64,000 nucleotides of DNA from Salinispora vitiensis (lineage in GTDB: Bacteria; Actinomycetota; Actinomycetes; Mycobacteriales; Micromonosporaceae): NCBI RefSeq assembly GCF_000378825.1, contig NZ_KB900388.1, positions 3,815,654 to 3,879,653 on the forward strand. Reading direction: 5' to 3'. The notes under the pieces are model-generated. The model searched no databases. It had not been told where the DNA came from and was given only the letters and a program-made list of their open reading frames with translations. Made by a program: the position numbers and the translations under genes. The stretch's first letter is position 1. Each line of letters starts with the position of its first letter. Positions 35,471 through 44,293 of this stretch are shown in pieces.

Positions 35471-37882
35471 TCAGCCGCGGGCGGCGCGGACAGCGGCGTA
35501 CGCGTCCACCAGGCCGGCGCCGACGACATGCGCCTCGTCGCCGCACCGGTCGCCCTCGACCTGGACCGCGGTGGCGGTCTCGGTCAGGATCCGGCGCGTC
35601 CGAGGTAGATCGCCGATCAACGCCGGATTGGCCGACCACATCAGCGCCGCCACCCCGGCCACCTGTGGAGTCGCCATCGACGTGCCGCTGAGCGCGCCGT
35701 ACCCGCCACCCGGCAGCGCGCTGAGCACATCGGCGCCCGGGGCGACCAGGTCCGGCTTGGCGACACCGCCGAGCCCCGGGCCGCGCGAGGAGAAGTCGGC
35801 CACCCGTCGCTGCTGGTCGACCGCGCCAACAGTCAGGACATCCGGGTGGAAAGCCGGGGAATCCTCGATCGAGCGGCAACGGGGCCCGGTGTTGCCGGCG
35901 GCGACCACCACGAGGATCCCCGCGGCGGTCAGGGCGGCGACGGCCGGCTGCAATGCCCCAGGATCACAGCCCTCCAGCGCGGGGCAGCCCCACGAATTGG
36001 TGAGGATCTCCGGCGCACGGTGTGGGCGGCCGTCGCGGAACGGATCCCCGCCGGTGGGGAAGGGCGCCAGCATGAACTGGAGGCAGTCCAGATAGAGCGC
36101 GGGGTTGCCGAGGTTACGGTCCAGATTGACGCAGCCGGTCCAGGTGGCCCCGGGGGCGACCCCGGCCCCGTCCCGCCCGACCGCGCTGCCGAGGGTGTGG
36201 GTGCCGTGCCCGCCCCGGTCCCGCGGGGCCGAGGTGGCGTTCCAGGGATCGAACCACGAGTCGTCCCCGCCGCGGAAGCCGGCCGCCAGCCCCGGATGGG
36301 TGCCATCCACCCCCGAGTCGGAGCTGCCCACGGTCACCCCCGTACCGGTGATCCCCAGCTCCGACCAGACCCGGTCGGCGCGGATCAACCGGATGTTCCA
36401 CTCCGCGCCCGGCGGCGGTGCGGCGTCACCCCCGGTGACGGGGGCGGGCGCGGGCAGTGGGCGGACCTGCTGGCTGACCAGTACCCGATCCACCTCGGGA
36501 CGGCCTGCCAGCCAGGCCCGCACCAGTGGCCCGCCGTCGACCTCGATCGCGTTGACCAGGTAGTAGGGCGTGTGGTCCAGCCGGAACCGGCGCAGCTCCC
36601 GGCGCAGGCCGGCCTGCGTCCGCTCGGCGGTCTCCACCAGCCGCCGGTAGACCTCGGCGGCCCGGCGGTCGCGACCGGCCCGCCCGGTGGCGGCGGGTAC
36701 GTCGCTCAGGTCGGCCTGCTCCCGGAGCACCACGAAGAGCCGTTCACCGTGCAGCCCGGGCTGCCCTGGCCCGACAGCCACCGCCCCGGTCGCCACCAAC
36801 AGGGTGGCCGCCGCCATTCCGGCCACCGTCCGACTGGGTCGGCCCGGACGCCGGCCGAGCACCACCCCGTACCCGAGGGCGAGTAGGACCGCGACGATGC
36901 CGCTGGCACCGGCGGCGACCGCCACCCAGAAGGGCACGTCCCGGGCGGTGGCCAGCACCAAGCTGACCTCCTCCGGGTCGGCCCAGGCGAGCGGGCCGAA
37001 GACGCTCAGCCCCACCAACCCGGCGATGGCGGGCCCGACGCCGGTCGCGCTCCGTCGGGCGGTGGCGGCCAACGCCGCCAGCGCGAACCCGGCCGGCGGC
37101 AGCGTCAGCAGCAGCGGCAGCTGGGCGCCGGACTGCCCGACCCCCGCCCCGAGCAGCAGCAGAACGACGCCGGCGACCAGACCGTCCACCAGCACCAGCT
37201 GGCCTGGTCGGGGCGGGGCGTCGGCGCTGCGGCGGGACCAGAACGCGGCGGGCAGGAGCGCGGCTGCCAGCCCACCGACGGCGGCGGCGGCCAGCGCGGC
37301 GAGCAGCGTCTCCAGCAGCCCGCCGAGCGCACCGACCCAGACCCACGGCAACAGCAGGGCCAGCCCGCCCGCGAGCCCCAGCAGCGTCACCGGGGCGGGG
37401 CGTGGGGCGCGCCGGCCCGGCTCGCCTTCCTTGCTGGTCGGCGCGATCCGGTGGCTGACCAGCCGGTGGATGACCAGGGCGGCCAGCCCGGCCGTGCCGG
37501 CGAGCGTCGCCAGATACGCCTCGTGCTGCACGAGTGGCAGTGCCCGCGGCAGGCTCAGCGCGCCGAACACCAGCAGACCCACCAGCCAGAGCTGGCCGAC
37601 GGCGCGAACCACCCGGGAGCGGGGCAGCAGGGCGAGCAGCAGGGTGGGGATGCCGGCCAGGACCACCACCGCGACGGTGGCCACCGGCCAGAGCCAGACC
37701 AGCCGGTCCACGCCGACCAGGAGGAGGAGTTGGTCGGTCAACCAGCCGCCGAGTTGGGTGACCACGGTGAGGCCGACGATCCACAGGCCGAGGAAGACGG
37801 CGGCGACCACCGGCACCGGGCTGCTCCGCGGTGGGCCGGCCGGACTCGGGAGGGGGTGGACTGGCCAGGGCTGCACCGGCAC
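35471..37882 (-). CDS. Polytopic membrane subtilisin-family (S8) protease
   Basis: An 803-residue protein with about eleven hydrophobic segments in residues 24-371, then an inhibitor-like linker (about 380-475) and a subtilase domain (about 495-800). The triad is Asp522 (SSDSGVDGTHP), His559 (GGHGTHTLG) and Ser735 (GTSMATPQVAG), with oxyanion Asn629 (LTNSWG). All key residues are intact. No classical signal peptide is seen; the first span acts as anchor. The catalytic domain is probably extracytoplasmic and fixed to the membrane. The role of the membrane part (receptor, transporter or anchor) is unknown. No close partner gene. It is divergent from glpD. Confidence 0.85.
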   Translation of the reverse strand: MPVQPWPVHPLPSPAGPPRSSPVPVVAAVFLGLWIVGLTVVTQLGGWLTDQLLLLVGVDRLVWLWPVATVAVVVLAGIPTLLLALLPRSRVVRAVGQLWLVGLLVFGALSLPRALPLVQHEAYLATLAGTAGLAALVIHRLVSHRIAPTSKEGEPGRRAPRPAPVTLLGLAGGLALLLPWVWVGALGGLLETLLAALAAAAVGGLAAALLPAAFWSRRSADAPPRPGQLVLVDGLVAGVVLLLLGAGVGQSGAQLPLLLTLPPAGFALAALAATARRSATGVGPAIAGLVGLSVFGPLAWADPEEVSLVLATARDVPFWVAVAAGASGIVAVLLALGYGVVLGRRPGRPSRTVAGMAAATLLVATGAVAVGPGQPGLHGERLFVVLREQADLSDVPAATGRAGRDRRAAEVYRRLVETAERTQAGLRRELRRFRLDHTPYYLVNAIEVDGGPLVRAWLAGRPEVDRVLVSQQVRPLPAPAPVTGGDAAPPPGAEWNIRLIRADRVWSELGITGTGVTVGSSDSGVDGTHPGLAAGFRGGDDSWFDPWNATSAPRDRGGHGTHTLGSAVGRDGAGVAPGATWTGCVNLDRNLGNPALYLDCLQFMLAPFPTGGDPFRDGRPHRAPEILTNSWGCPALEGCDPGALQPAVAALTAAGILVVVAAGNTGPRCRSIEDSPAFHPDVLTVGAVDQQRRVADFSSRGPGLGGVAKPDLVAPGADVLSALPGGGYGALSGTSMATPQVAGVAALMWSANPALIGDLPRTRRILTETATAVQVEGDRCGDEAHVVGAGLVDAYAAVRAARG

Positions 37883-37979
37883 ACCGTACGACGTTGAACC
37901 ACTGTCGGTCGGCGGTGGGACGGAGTGTCCCGGAATGCGCTGCTGCTCTGGCCGAGACGGGGAGGGCTACCGTGGAGGC

Positions 37980-39806
37980 GTGCGAGACCCGAATGTGTCC
38001 CGAGCGACGGCCAGCCAGCTCTCTCCGCAACGGCGCACCGCCGACCTGCGTAGCCTGGCGGTCGAGCACTTCGATGTCCTGATCATTGGCGGCGGGGTCA
38101 CCGGCGCCGGCGCCGCTCTGGACGCCGCCTCGCGTGGCCTGAAGGTCGCCCTCGTCGAGGCGCGCGACTACGCGGCCGGCACGTCCAGCCGGTCCAGCAA
38201 ACTGATCCACGGTGGCCTGCGCTACCTCGAACAGCTCGAGTTCGGCCTGGTCCACGAGGCGCTCACCGAGCGGGGCCTGCTGGCCACCCGGCTCGCGCCG
38301 CACCTGGTCCGCCCGGTGCCGTTTCTGGTGCCGCTGCCCGGCGGTGGGCTCCGGGACCTGCCGGCCCGGATGCTGCGCCGCTCCTACTACGGCGCGGGCG
38401 TGGCGGCGTACGACGCCTTCGCCGGTGTCTTCGGCGGCGGCCGAGGGATGCCGCTGCACCGGCACCTGACCCGGGAGGGGGCCCGCCGGACCTTCCCGAG
38501 CCTCAAGGCGGAAGGGCTGGCCGGCGCGATCCGCTACTACGACGGCCAGGTCGACGACGCGCGGCTGGTGGTCACCCTCGCCCGGACCGCGGCCAGCCTC
38601 GGCGCGACCGTGGTTAACAGCGCCCGCGCCGTCGGTCTGATCCGGCAGGCCCGCGAGGTGACCGGGGTTCGGGTTCGGGACCTGGAGGCGCCGGCCGACT
38701 CCCCGGACGCCGAGTTCGAGGTACGGGCCCGCACCGTGATCGCGGCGACCGGGGTGTGGAGCGACGACATGTCGCGGATGCTCGACGATGTCGGGCTACG
38801 CCCCCGGATCCGGGTCCGGGCCTCGAAAGGCGTGCACCTGGTGGTGCCCCGATCGGCGATCACCGGCGAGACCGGGCTGATCCTGCGGACCGCCACCAGC
38901 GTGCTCTTCGTCATCCCCTGGGGCGGGCACTGGATCATCGGTACGACCGACACCGACTGGCGGCTGGACCGCTCCCACCCCGCGGCCTCCGCCCGGGACA
39001 TTGATTACCTGCTGTCGCAGGTCAACACCGTCCTGGACCGGCCGCTGACCACCGCCGACATCGAAGGCGTGTACGCGGGTCTGCGGCCGCTGCTGGCCGG
39101 CGAGGCGGACTCCACCTCCAAGCTGTCCCGGGAACACGCGGTGATCGAGCCGATGCTCGGGCTGCTGCTGGTCGCCGGGGGCAAGTACACGACGTACCGG
39201 GTGATGGCCGCGGACGTGGTGAACCGGGCGGCCCGCCGGCTCGGCGCGGCGCCGCGGTCGCGTACGGCCGACCTGCCGTTGCTCGGCGCCGACGGCTACT
39301 CGGCGATGTGGCGGGACCGGGCGGACCTGGCCCGCCGGCACGGGGTGCCGGTCGGCGTGGTCGAGCATCTGCTGGAACGGTACGGCAGCCTCACCCTGGA
39401 GCTGTTGGCCCTGATCGATGCCGATCCGTTGCTCGGCTCGCCATTGGCTGGCGCGCCGGAGTACCTGGCCGCCGAGGTGACCTACGCGACCCAGGCCGAG
39501 GGGGCGCTGCACCTGGAGGACGTGCTGGACCGGCGGACCCGGATCTCCATCGAGACAGCGCACCGTGGCCTGGAGTCGGCCGAGCACACGGCGGAGCTGA
39601 TGGGCGCGGTGCTGGGCTGGGACGCCGCGACCCGCGCCCGGGAGGTGGCGCACTACCGGGCGCGGGTGGCGGCGGAGCGCAACTCGCAGCTGATGCCGGA
39701 TGACGCGACGGCCGACACGGCCCGGCTCGGTGCACCCGATGTCCGTGGCTTCGCCGCCGACCGGGGGGAGGGAGACCCGGTGGAGCGCGCCACCCCCTCC
39801 CCGTAG
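37980..39806 (+). CDS. glpD: Glycerol-3-phosphate dehydrogenase (FAD)
   Basis: The 608-residue flavoenzyme oxidises glycerol-3-phosphate to dihydroxyacetone phosphate and feeds electrons to the respiratory chain. The FAD motif is at 33-44 (VLIIGGGVTGAG), followed by GTSSRSSKLIHGGLRYLE, the GlpD signature, and GVHLVVPRSAI; the C-terminal helical domain carries VTYATQAEGALHLEDVLDRR. GTG 37980 is chosen at the family start; an ATG at 37935 is possible. A long open frame upstream on this strand is antisense to the subtilase and is not coding. No glpF or glpK is adjacent. Confidence 0.93.
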   Translation: MRDPNVSRATASQLSPQRRTADLRSLAVEHFDVLIIGGGVTGAGAALDAASRGLKVALVEARDYAAGTSSRSSKLIHGGLRYLEQLEFGLVHEALTERGLLATRLAPHLVRPVPFLVPLPGGGLRDLPARMLRRSYYGAGVAAYDAFAGVFGGGRGMPLHRHLTREGARRTFPSLKAEGLAGAIRYYDGQVDDARLVVTLARTAASLGATVVNSARAVGLIRQAREVTGVRVRDLEAPADSPDAEFEVRARTVIAATGVWSDDMSRMLDDVGLRPRIRVRASKGVHLVVPRSAITGETGLILRTATSVLFVIPWGGHWIIGTTDTDWRLDRSHPAASARDIDYLLSQVNTVLDRPLTTADIEGVYAGLRPLLAGEADSTSKLSREHAVIEPMLGLLLVAGGKYTTYRVMAADVVNRAARRLGAAPRSRTADLPLLGADGYSAMWRDRADLARRHGVPVGVVEHLLERYGSLTLELLALIDADPLLGSPLAGAPEYLAAEVTYATQAEGALHLEDVLDRRTRISIETAHRGLESAEHTAELMGAVLGWDAATRAREVAHYRARVAAERNSQLMPDDATADTARLGAPDVRGFAADRGEGDPVERATPSP

Positions 39807-39818
39807 CCGGGGCGCGGG

Positions 39819-39927
39819 GTCGCCGCATCTTGCCTGGGTTGCGCGGGCCCGTCGGTCGCCGCACCTTGCCCGGGTTACGCGGGCCCGTCGGGTCAGAGCA
39901 CTTTGCCCGGGTTGAACAGGCCCGTCG
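39819..39927. repeat. 36-base repeat, three copies, one inside the oxidase gene end
   Basis: Copies at 39819-39854 and 39855-39890 differ by three bases, and a 37-base diverged copy at 39891-39927 carries the last codons and stop of the FAD-linked oxidase gene. The sequence thus looks like a tandem duplication of the gene's 3' end into the spacer toward glpD. Confidence 0.85.
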
Positions 39928-41287
39928 GGTCCAGCGCCGCCTTGATCGCCTGGTGCACCCGGATTCCGACCGGACCGACCTCCTCGGCCAGCCATTCGCG
40001 TTTGAGTAGGCCGACTCCGTGTTCGCCGGTGCAGGTGCCTCCCAGCTCGAGCCCCAACCGCATGATCTCGTCGAACGCGCGTCGTCCCCGGTCGAGGCTC
40101 GCCGGGTCCGCCCGGTCGACCACGATGTTCGGGTGCAGGTTGCCGTCCCCGGCATGCCCCACCACACCGATCGGTACGTCGCACTCGGTGGCGATCCGCG
40201 CCACCCCGTCGAGCATGGCGGCCAGCGATCCGCGCGGCACCGCCACGTCGTCAATGACCAGGCCGCCGTTGCCGTCCGGGTACGTGTCAGCGGCGAACCG
40301 TTCCATCGCCGGGTGCGCCAGTCGTCGTGCCTGTAGCAGCGCCGCTGCCTCGGCGGCGTCGGTGGCCGCGTACACCTCGTCGGCGCCGGCCGCCGTGCAG
40401 ACCGCCGTGAGCGCGGCCAGGTCGTCGGCGGCGCGCGCACCCGTGTCAACCGCGGCCAACAGCAGCGCCGCCGCATCCTGGCGCAGGCCCATCGGCCGGT
40501 ACGCCTCGATGGCGCGCAGGTGCGTCTGGTCGAGCAGTTCCAGCAGACTGGGGGAGAGGCCCTGGGCGGCGATCCTCGCCACCGCGGCCCCCGCGGCGGT
40601 GGTGCTCGGGAAGACCGCCACCATGGTCAGCGACTCCGCCGGAGCGGGCCGCAGCGCGACGGTCACCTCGGTGAGCACCCCGAGGGTGCCCTCGGAGCCG
40701 ACGAAGAGGCGGGTCAGGTCGTACCCGGCCACTCCCTTCGCGGTACGCCGTCCGGTGCGCAGCACCTCGCCGGAGGCGAGCACCACCTCGAGGCCGAGCA
40801 CGTACTCGGTGGTCACGCCGTACTTCACGCAGCACATGCCACCGGCGTTGGTGGCGACGTTCCCGCCGATGGTGGACGATTCCCAGGAGCCGGGGTCCGG
40901 CGGGTACCACAGCCCGTGTTCGGCGACCGCGGCGCCGAGAGCCGCGTTGATCACTCCCGGTTGTACCACCGCGATTCGGCTGACCGGGTCGATCTCCAGG
41001 ATGGTGGTCAGGGCCGAGGTGCTGATCACGACGGCGCCCTCCACCGCGTTCGCCGCACCCGCCAGCCCGGTCCGGGCGCCCTGCGGCACCACCGGCGCCC
41101 CGTGCCGCGCCGCGGCGCGTACCACCGCCGACACCTGGGCGGTGTCCCGGGGGCGGGTGACCACGAGTGGCGTGCCGGCGGCACAGAGATCTGCCTCGTC
41201 CCGCTGGTGCGCCCGGAGCAGATCCGGGTCGGTCAACACCGCGTCGGCACCGAGCGCGGCACGCAGCTCGTCGAGGAGGGGACCCAT
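39893..41287 (-). CDS. FAD-binding oxidase, GlcD/D-lactate dehydrogenase type
   Basis: A 464-residue FAD enzyme of the vanillyl-alcohol-oxidase/PCMH group that oxidises 2-hydroxy acids. The FAD domain has VVPQGARTGLAGAANAVEGA and PDPGSWESSTIGGNVATNAG; the C-terminal oxidase domain has VVGHAGDGNLHPNIVVDRAD and GTCTGEHGVGLLKREWL. Both domains are intact and end with DPTGLFNPGKVL, typical for GlcD. ATG 41287. Glycolate or D-lactate is the likely substrate; sequence alone does not decide. It converges with glpD. Confidence 0.9.
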   Translation of the reverse strand: MGPLLDELRAALGADAVLTDPDLLRAHQRDEADLCAAGTPLVVTRPRDTAQVSAVVRAAARHGAPVVPQGARTGLAGAANAVEGAVVISTSALTTILEIDPVSRIAVVQPGVINAALGAAVAEHGLWYPPDPGSWESSTIGGNVATNAGGMCCVKYGVTTEYVLGLEVVLASGEVLRTGRRTAKGVAGYDLTRLFVGSEGTLGVLTEVTVALRPAPAESLTMVAVFPSTTAAGAAVARIAAQGLSPSLLELLDQTHLRAIEAYRPMGLRQDAAALLLAAVDTGARAADDLAALTAVCTAAGADEVYAATDAAEAAALLQARRLAHPAMERFAADTYPDGNGGLVIDDVAVPRGSLAAMLDGVARIATECDVPIGVVGHAGDGNLHPNIVVDRADPASLDRGRRAFDEIMRLGLELGGTCTGEHGVGLLKREWLAEEVGPVGIRVHQAIKAALDPTGLFNPGKVL

Positions 41288-41475
41288 GAGCCGAGGCTAC
41301 GACCCGTCCGCCCCTGATCCCACCCCGCCCTCCGGTGCCCGTCCGTTTCGTTCCGGGCGCGGTACGGAACTGCCGGGAAGAGGATTCGACCGGGTACGGG
41401 GTGGGTAGTACCCGCCGTGGCCTGGGACGAGCGACCTGCACTGGGGTAGCGACCCGGTCGCGGGATGGCGGTGGA

Positions 41476-42783
41476 ATGGACTTCGACGGCGCCCAGATCG
41501 CGGCGACGGCACGGCGGCTGCGTCGTCGTGGCCGGGCGACTCTCAATGATCGGGTGTCCCGGGTCCGCGCGACGTTGGTGCTCTCCGTGCAGGCCGGACT
41601 CGCCGCGGGCATCTCCTGGCTGGTGGCGCATGAACTGCTGGGCAGCCCGCAGCCCGTCTTCGCGCCGATCTCGGCGGTGGGTACCCTCGCCGTCTCGGTC
41701 GGGCAGCGCTTCCGTCGAACGGTGGAGCTGATCGTCGGGGTGGCGGTCGGGGTGGCGGTCGGCGACCTTTTGATCTTTCTGCTGGGCACCGGACCGTGGC
41801 AGCTCTGTCTCGTGGTGACCTCGGCGATTCTGCTGACCGTCTTCGCGGGCGGGAGCGTAGCGATTTTGATCCAGGCGGCGGCGACGGCTGTCCTGATCGT
41901 CACGCTCAGCCCGGCCGGGCACAACCTGGAGATTCCGCGGTTCCTCGACGCGTTGATCGGCGGTAGTGCCGCGCTATTGGTGACCGCGCTGCTGTTACCA
42001 CTGAACCCGGTACGGGTGCTTAACCGGGCCGCCCAGCCGGCCTTGGACCTGCTCGCCAACCAGCTCGACGCGACCGCGGACGGGCTGCGAAAACGGGACC
42101 GGGGCAAGGCGCAACGCTCGCTGGAGAAGCTCCGCGACCACAAGGAAGAACTGGCGTCGTTCGACGAGGCGATCCAGGGCGCGAAGGAGACCGCCACGCT
42201 GTCCCCCGCGCGTTGGCACCGCCGCGACGAGTTGACCCACTACGCGGAGGCGGCCGACCCGGTGGAACGGGCGATCCGAAACAGCACCACGCTGGCCCGG
42301 CGTGCGATCACCCTGATCGAGGACGCGGAGCCGATCCCCGACCCGATGCCGGCCTCGATGGTTCACCTCGCTGAGTCGGTGCGGCTGCTCCGGCACGAGT
42401 TCGCTGTCGGCGAGGAGCCGGAGCGGTCCCGCGAGCGGTCACTGCGCGCGGTCAGCGTGGCCGCGCGGGCGTACACCGAGGGGGTGGGTTTCTCCGGCAG
42501 CGTGGTGGTTGCCCAGGTGCGTACCGTCGCCAGCGACCTCCTGGTCGCCTCCGGTGTCACCCAGGAGGAGGCGAACCGCCTGGTTCGCGAGGCCTTCGGT
42601 GACCTGAAGAAGAACAAGCGCGCGGTGAAGCCGGAGCAGTCCGAGGGGAAGCCGGAGCAGTCCGAGGGGAAGTCGGAGCACTCCGAGGGGAAGTCGGAGC
42701 AGTCCGAGGGGAAGTCGGAGCAGTCCGAGCGGAAATCGGGGCCCCCGCCCACGGTGGGCGACCCCGGTGGGGCGTGGTCATGA
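41476..42783 (+). CDS. FUSC/aromatic-acid-exporter-like membrane protein
   Basis: A 435-residue protein. Residues about 25-175 hold about five or six spans (LVLSVQAGLAAGISWLVAHE, VAVGVAVGDLLIFLLGT, LVVTSAILLTVFAGGSVAIL, FLDALIGGSAALLVTALLLP) as in FUSC/ArAE proteins. The C-terminal half is cytoplasmic and helical, and ends in a five-fold heptad repeat. The ATG 41476 starts the conserved region. Families of this type are linked to export of small aromatic acids, but only weak inference is possible here. Divergent from the oxidase gene. Confidence 0.82.
   Translation: MDFDGAQIAATARRLRRRGRATLNDRVSRVRATLVLSVQAGLAAGISWLVAHELLGSPQPVFAPISAVGTLAVSVGQRFRRTVELIVGVAVGVAVGDLLIFLLGTGPWQLCLVVTSAILLTVFAGGSVAILIQAAATAVLIVTLSPAGHNLEIPRFLDALIGGSAALLVTALLLPLNPVRVLNRAAQPALDLLANQLDATADGLRKRDRGKAQRSLEKLRDHKEELASFDEAIQGAKETATLSPARWHRRDELTHYAEAADPVERAIRNSTTLARRAITLIEDAEPIPDPMPASMVHLAESVRLLRHEFAVGEEPERSRERSLRAVSVAARAYTEGVGFSGSVVVAQVRTVASDLLVASGVTQEEANRLVREAFGDLKKNKRAVKPEQSEGKPEQSEGKSEHSEGKSEQSEGKSEQSERKSGPPPTVGDPGGAWS
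42628..42732 (+). repeat. Five 21-base repeats coding K-[PS]-E-[QH]-S-E-[GR]
   Basis: Five in-frame 21-base units near the 3' end of the FUSC-type gene encode KPEQSEG, KPEQSEG, KSEHSEG, KSEQSEG, KSEQSER. The region is charged and probably disordered. Unit length keeps frame, so copy number can vary without breaking the gene. Confidence 0.93.
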
Positions 42784-42822
42784 TCCCTGCCGCCGGCACG
42801 ACAGCCGTCGCGAAACCGCCGG

Positions 42823-44067
42823 TCACCCAAGCGCGGCGAGGGCAGCCAGCAGTTGGTCCACGTGCTCCCGGGTGCTACCCAGCCCGACACTCGCCCGCAG
42901 TGCGGTCGCCGGCAGGTCCCGCCGACCGCTGCGGGCGGACGCCTCCGAAAGCAACCGTCGGGCGAACGGGTGGGCGCAGAACAGCCCATCGCGTACCCCG
43001 ATCCGGTGCCGGCGGGCCAGGTACGTGGCGACCTCGGCCGAGTCCCGGCCGGCCAGCACGAACGAGACGATCCCCACCCGCGGCGCGGCCGGCCCGAAGG
43101 CGTGCAGCTCGACCGCGTGCGGCAACTCGGCGAGGCCCGCCCGCAGCCGGTCCAACAGCCGCTGCTCGGCGTCGTGTAGCGCAGCCCGGTCGGCGCTGGC
43201 CAGGGCGTCACACACCGCGGCGAGCGCTACCGCGCCGAGCAGGTTCGGCGTTCCGGCCTCGTGCCGTGCCGGCCCGTCCACCCACCGGACGTCGTGGGTC
43301 GCGCCGCCGACGTGGCTGGTCGCGCCCCCACCGGCCAGGTACGGCGGGGCGGCGTCCAGCCAGTCGGCCCGCCCGAGGAGCACTCCCGCGCCGAACGGCG
43401 CGTACAGCTTGTGACCGGAGACGGCCAGATAGTCCAGATCGAGGGCGCGGACATCGACGGGGGCGTGCGGGGCGAGCTGCGCCGCGTCCACCGCGATCCG
43501 GGCCCGGTGCCGCCGGGCCACCTGCGCCAGCTCGGCCACGGGCCACCGCTCGCCCGTCACATTGCTCGCGCCGGTCACCGCGACCAGCACCGGTGGCTCG
43601 CGGTCGGCGCCGCGGCGCAGCTCCCCGAGGGCGGCGTCGAGCGCGCGGACCGCGCCGGCGGGGTGCTCCGGCATGGGCAGCCGGACCGGTCCGCGCGGCC
43701 AGGGGAGCAGGTTGGCGTGGTGCTCGCCGCCGAATGTCACCACCGTGGTGCCGGTGGGCAGCGCGCGGGCCAGCAGGTTGAGCGCGTCGGTCGTGTTCCG
43801 GGTGAAGACGACGTGGTCGTCGGGGCGGGCGCCGAAGAAGTCACCGACCGTCTGCCGGGCCTGCTCGTAGGCGAGGGTGCAGTGCTGCGACAGGGCCCCG
43901 GCGCCCCGGTGCACACTCGCGTACCAGGGCAGCAGCGCGGTCACGGCGTCCGCCGCGGCCTGCGCGCACGGTGCGCTGGCCGCGTAGTCCAGGTTGATCT
44001 GACCGGGGACGCCGAGCACGGCGAGTGGGCCGGCGACGGTCGGCGACGGGGTGAGGGCGCAGGTCAT
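42823..44067 (-). CDS. Cysteine desulfurase-like class V aminotransferase
   Basis: The 414-residue PLP enzyme has all hallmarks of the SufS/CsdA-type group: His116/His117 (GGEHHANLL), Asp194 and Gln197 (AVDAAQLAPH), PLP Lys220 (SGHKLYAPFGAG) and a Cys364 in RDGLFCAHP at the persulfide-forming position. It could release sulfur from cysteine or a related thiol amino acid. It sits alone behind a SAM-IV riboswitch on the same strand, which ties it to sulfur and methionine metabolism. No suf genes are near, so a role in Fe-S assembly is not supported by context. Confidence 0.85.
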   Translation of the reverse strand: MTCALTPSPTVAGPLAVLGVPGQINLDYAASAPCAQAAADAVTALLPWYASVHRGAGALSQHCTLAYEQARQTVGDFFGARPDDHVVFTRNTTDALNLLARALPTGTTVVTFGGEHHANLLPWPRGPVRLPMPEHPAGAVRALDAALGELRRGADREPPVLVAVTGASNVTGERWPVAELAQVARRHRARIAVDAAQLAPHAPVDVRALDLDYLAVSGHKLYAPFGAGVLLGRADWLDAAPPYLAGGGATSHVGGATHDVRWVDGPARHEAGTPNLLGAVALAAVCDALASADRAALHDAEQRLLDRLRAGLAELPHAVELHAFGPAAPRVGIVSFVLAGRDSAEVATYLARRHRIGVRDGLFCAHPFARRLLSEASARSGRRDLPATALRASVGLGSTREHVDQLLAALAALG

Positions 44068-44090
44068 CAGGGTGGCTTCTCCGGAGTCAG

Positions 44091-44112
44091 GGACCCCGGG
44101 CGGGTGGGGTCC
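44091..44112 (-). terminator. Hairpin overlapping the 3' end of the SAM-IV aptamer
   Basis: On the minus strand GGACCCC pairs with GGGGTCC around an 8-base loop. The 5' arm includes the last bases of the aptamer (GGACC), so the hairpin and the aptamer compete. It is followed closely by the ribosome-site region GGAG, 24 bases before the start codon. It may act as a terminator or ribosome-site regulator; no T-run is present. Confidence 0.55.
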
Positions 44113-44228
44113 GCGCTTGCCCGACGCGCGCCGCGCCCGGCCCGGTCATCACCCGGGGCACCCCACCGCGAACCTCGACGAGGGTTGCCGGCCAGCAAGC
44201 CGGGGCTTGTCGCTGGCGCTCGTGACCT
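44108..44228 (-). promoter_or_regulatory. SAM-IV riboswitch
   Basis: Read on the minus strand the leader contains, in order, GGTCACGAG, GCCAGCGACAAGCCCCGG, GCTTGCTGGCCGGCAACCCT, GGTGGGGTGCCCCGGGTGAT, GACC, and the downstream GGCAAGCGCGGACC. This order agrees closely with the published actinobacterial SAM-IV consensus as I recall it, including the 3' element. P1 is GGTCA/TGACC. The gene downstream is a cysteine-desulfurase-like enzyme. High SAM would be expected to reduce expression. Confidence 0.9.
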
Positions 44229-44293
44229 GCTCCGCAGTCTAGCGGGCAGCGGTGTGGCCGGCCGGGCGGGTCGGTGGTGACTACGCTGACGGC

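Noticed and set aside
36687..37979. Long 5' extension of the glpD frame
   Set aside because: It lies antisense to the subtilase membrane region and is rich in Ser, Ala and Pro; GlpD homology starts after 37980.
39807..39892. Possible short gene between glpD and the oxidase
   Set aside because: The apparent codons come from repeated copies of the oxidase gene end and lack a start or ribosome site.
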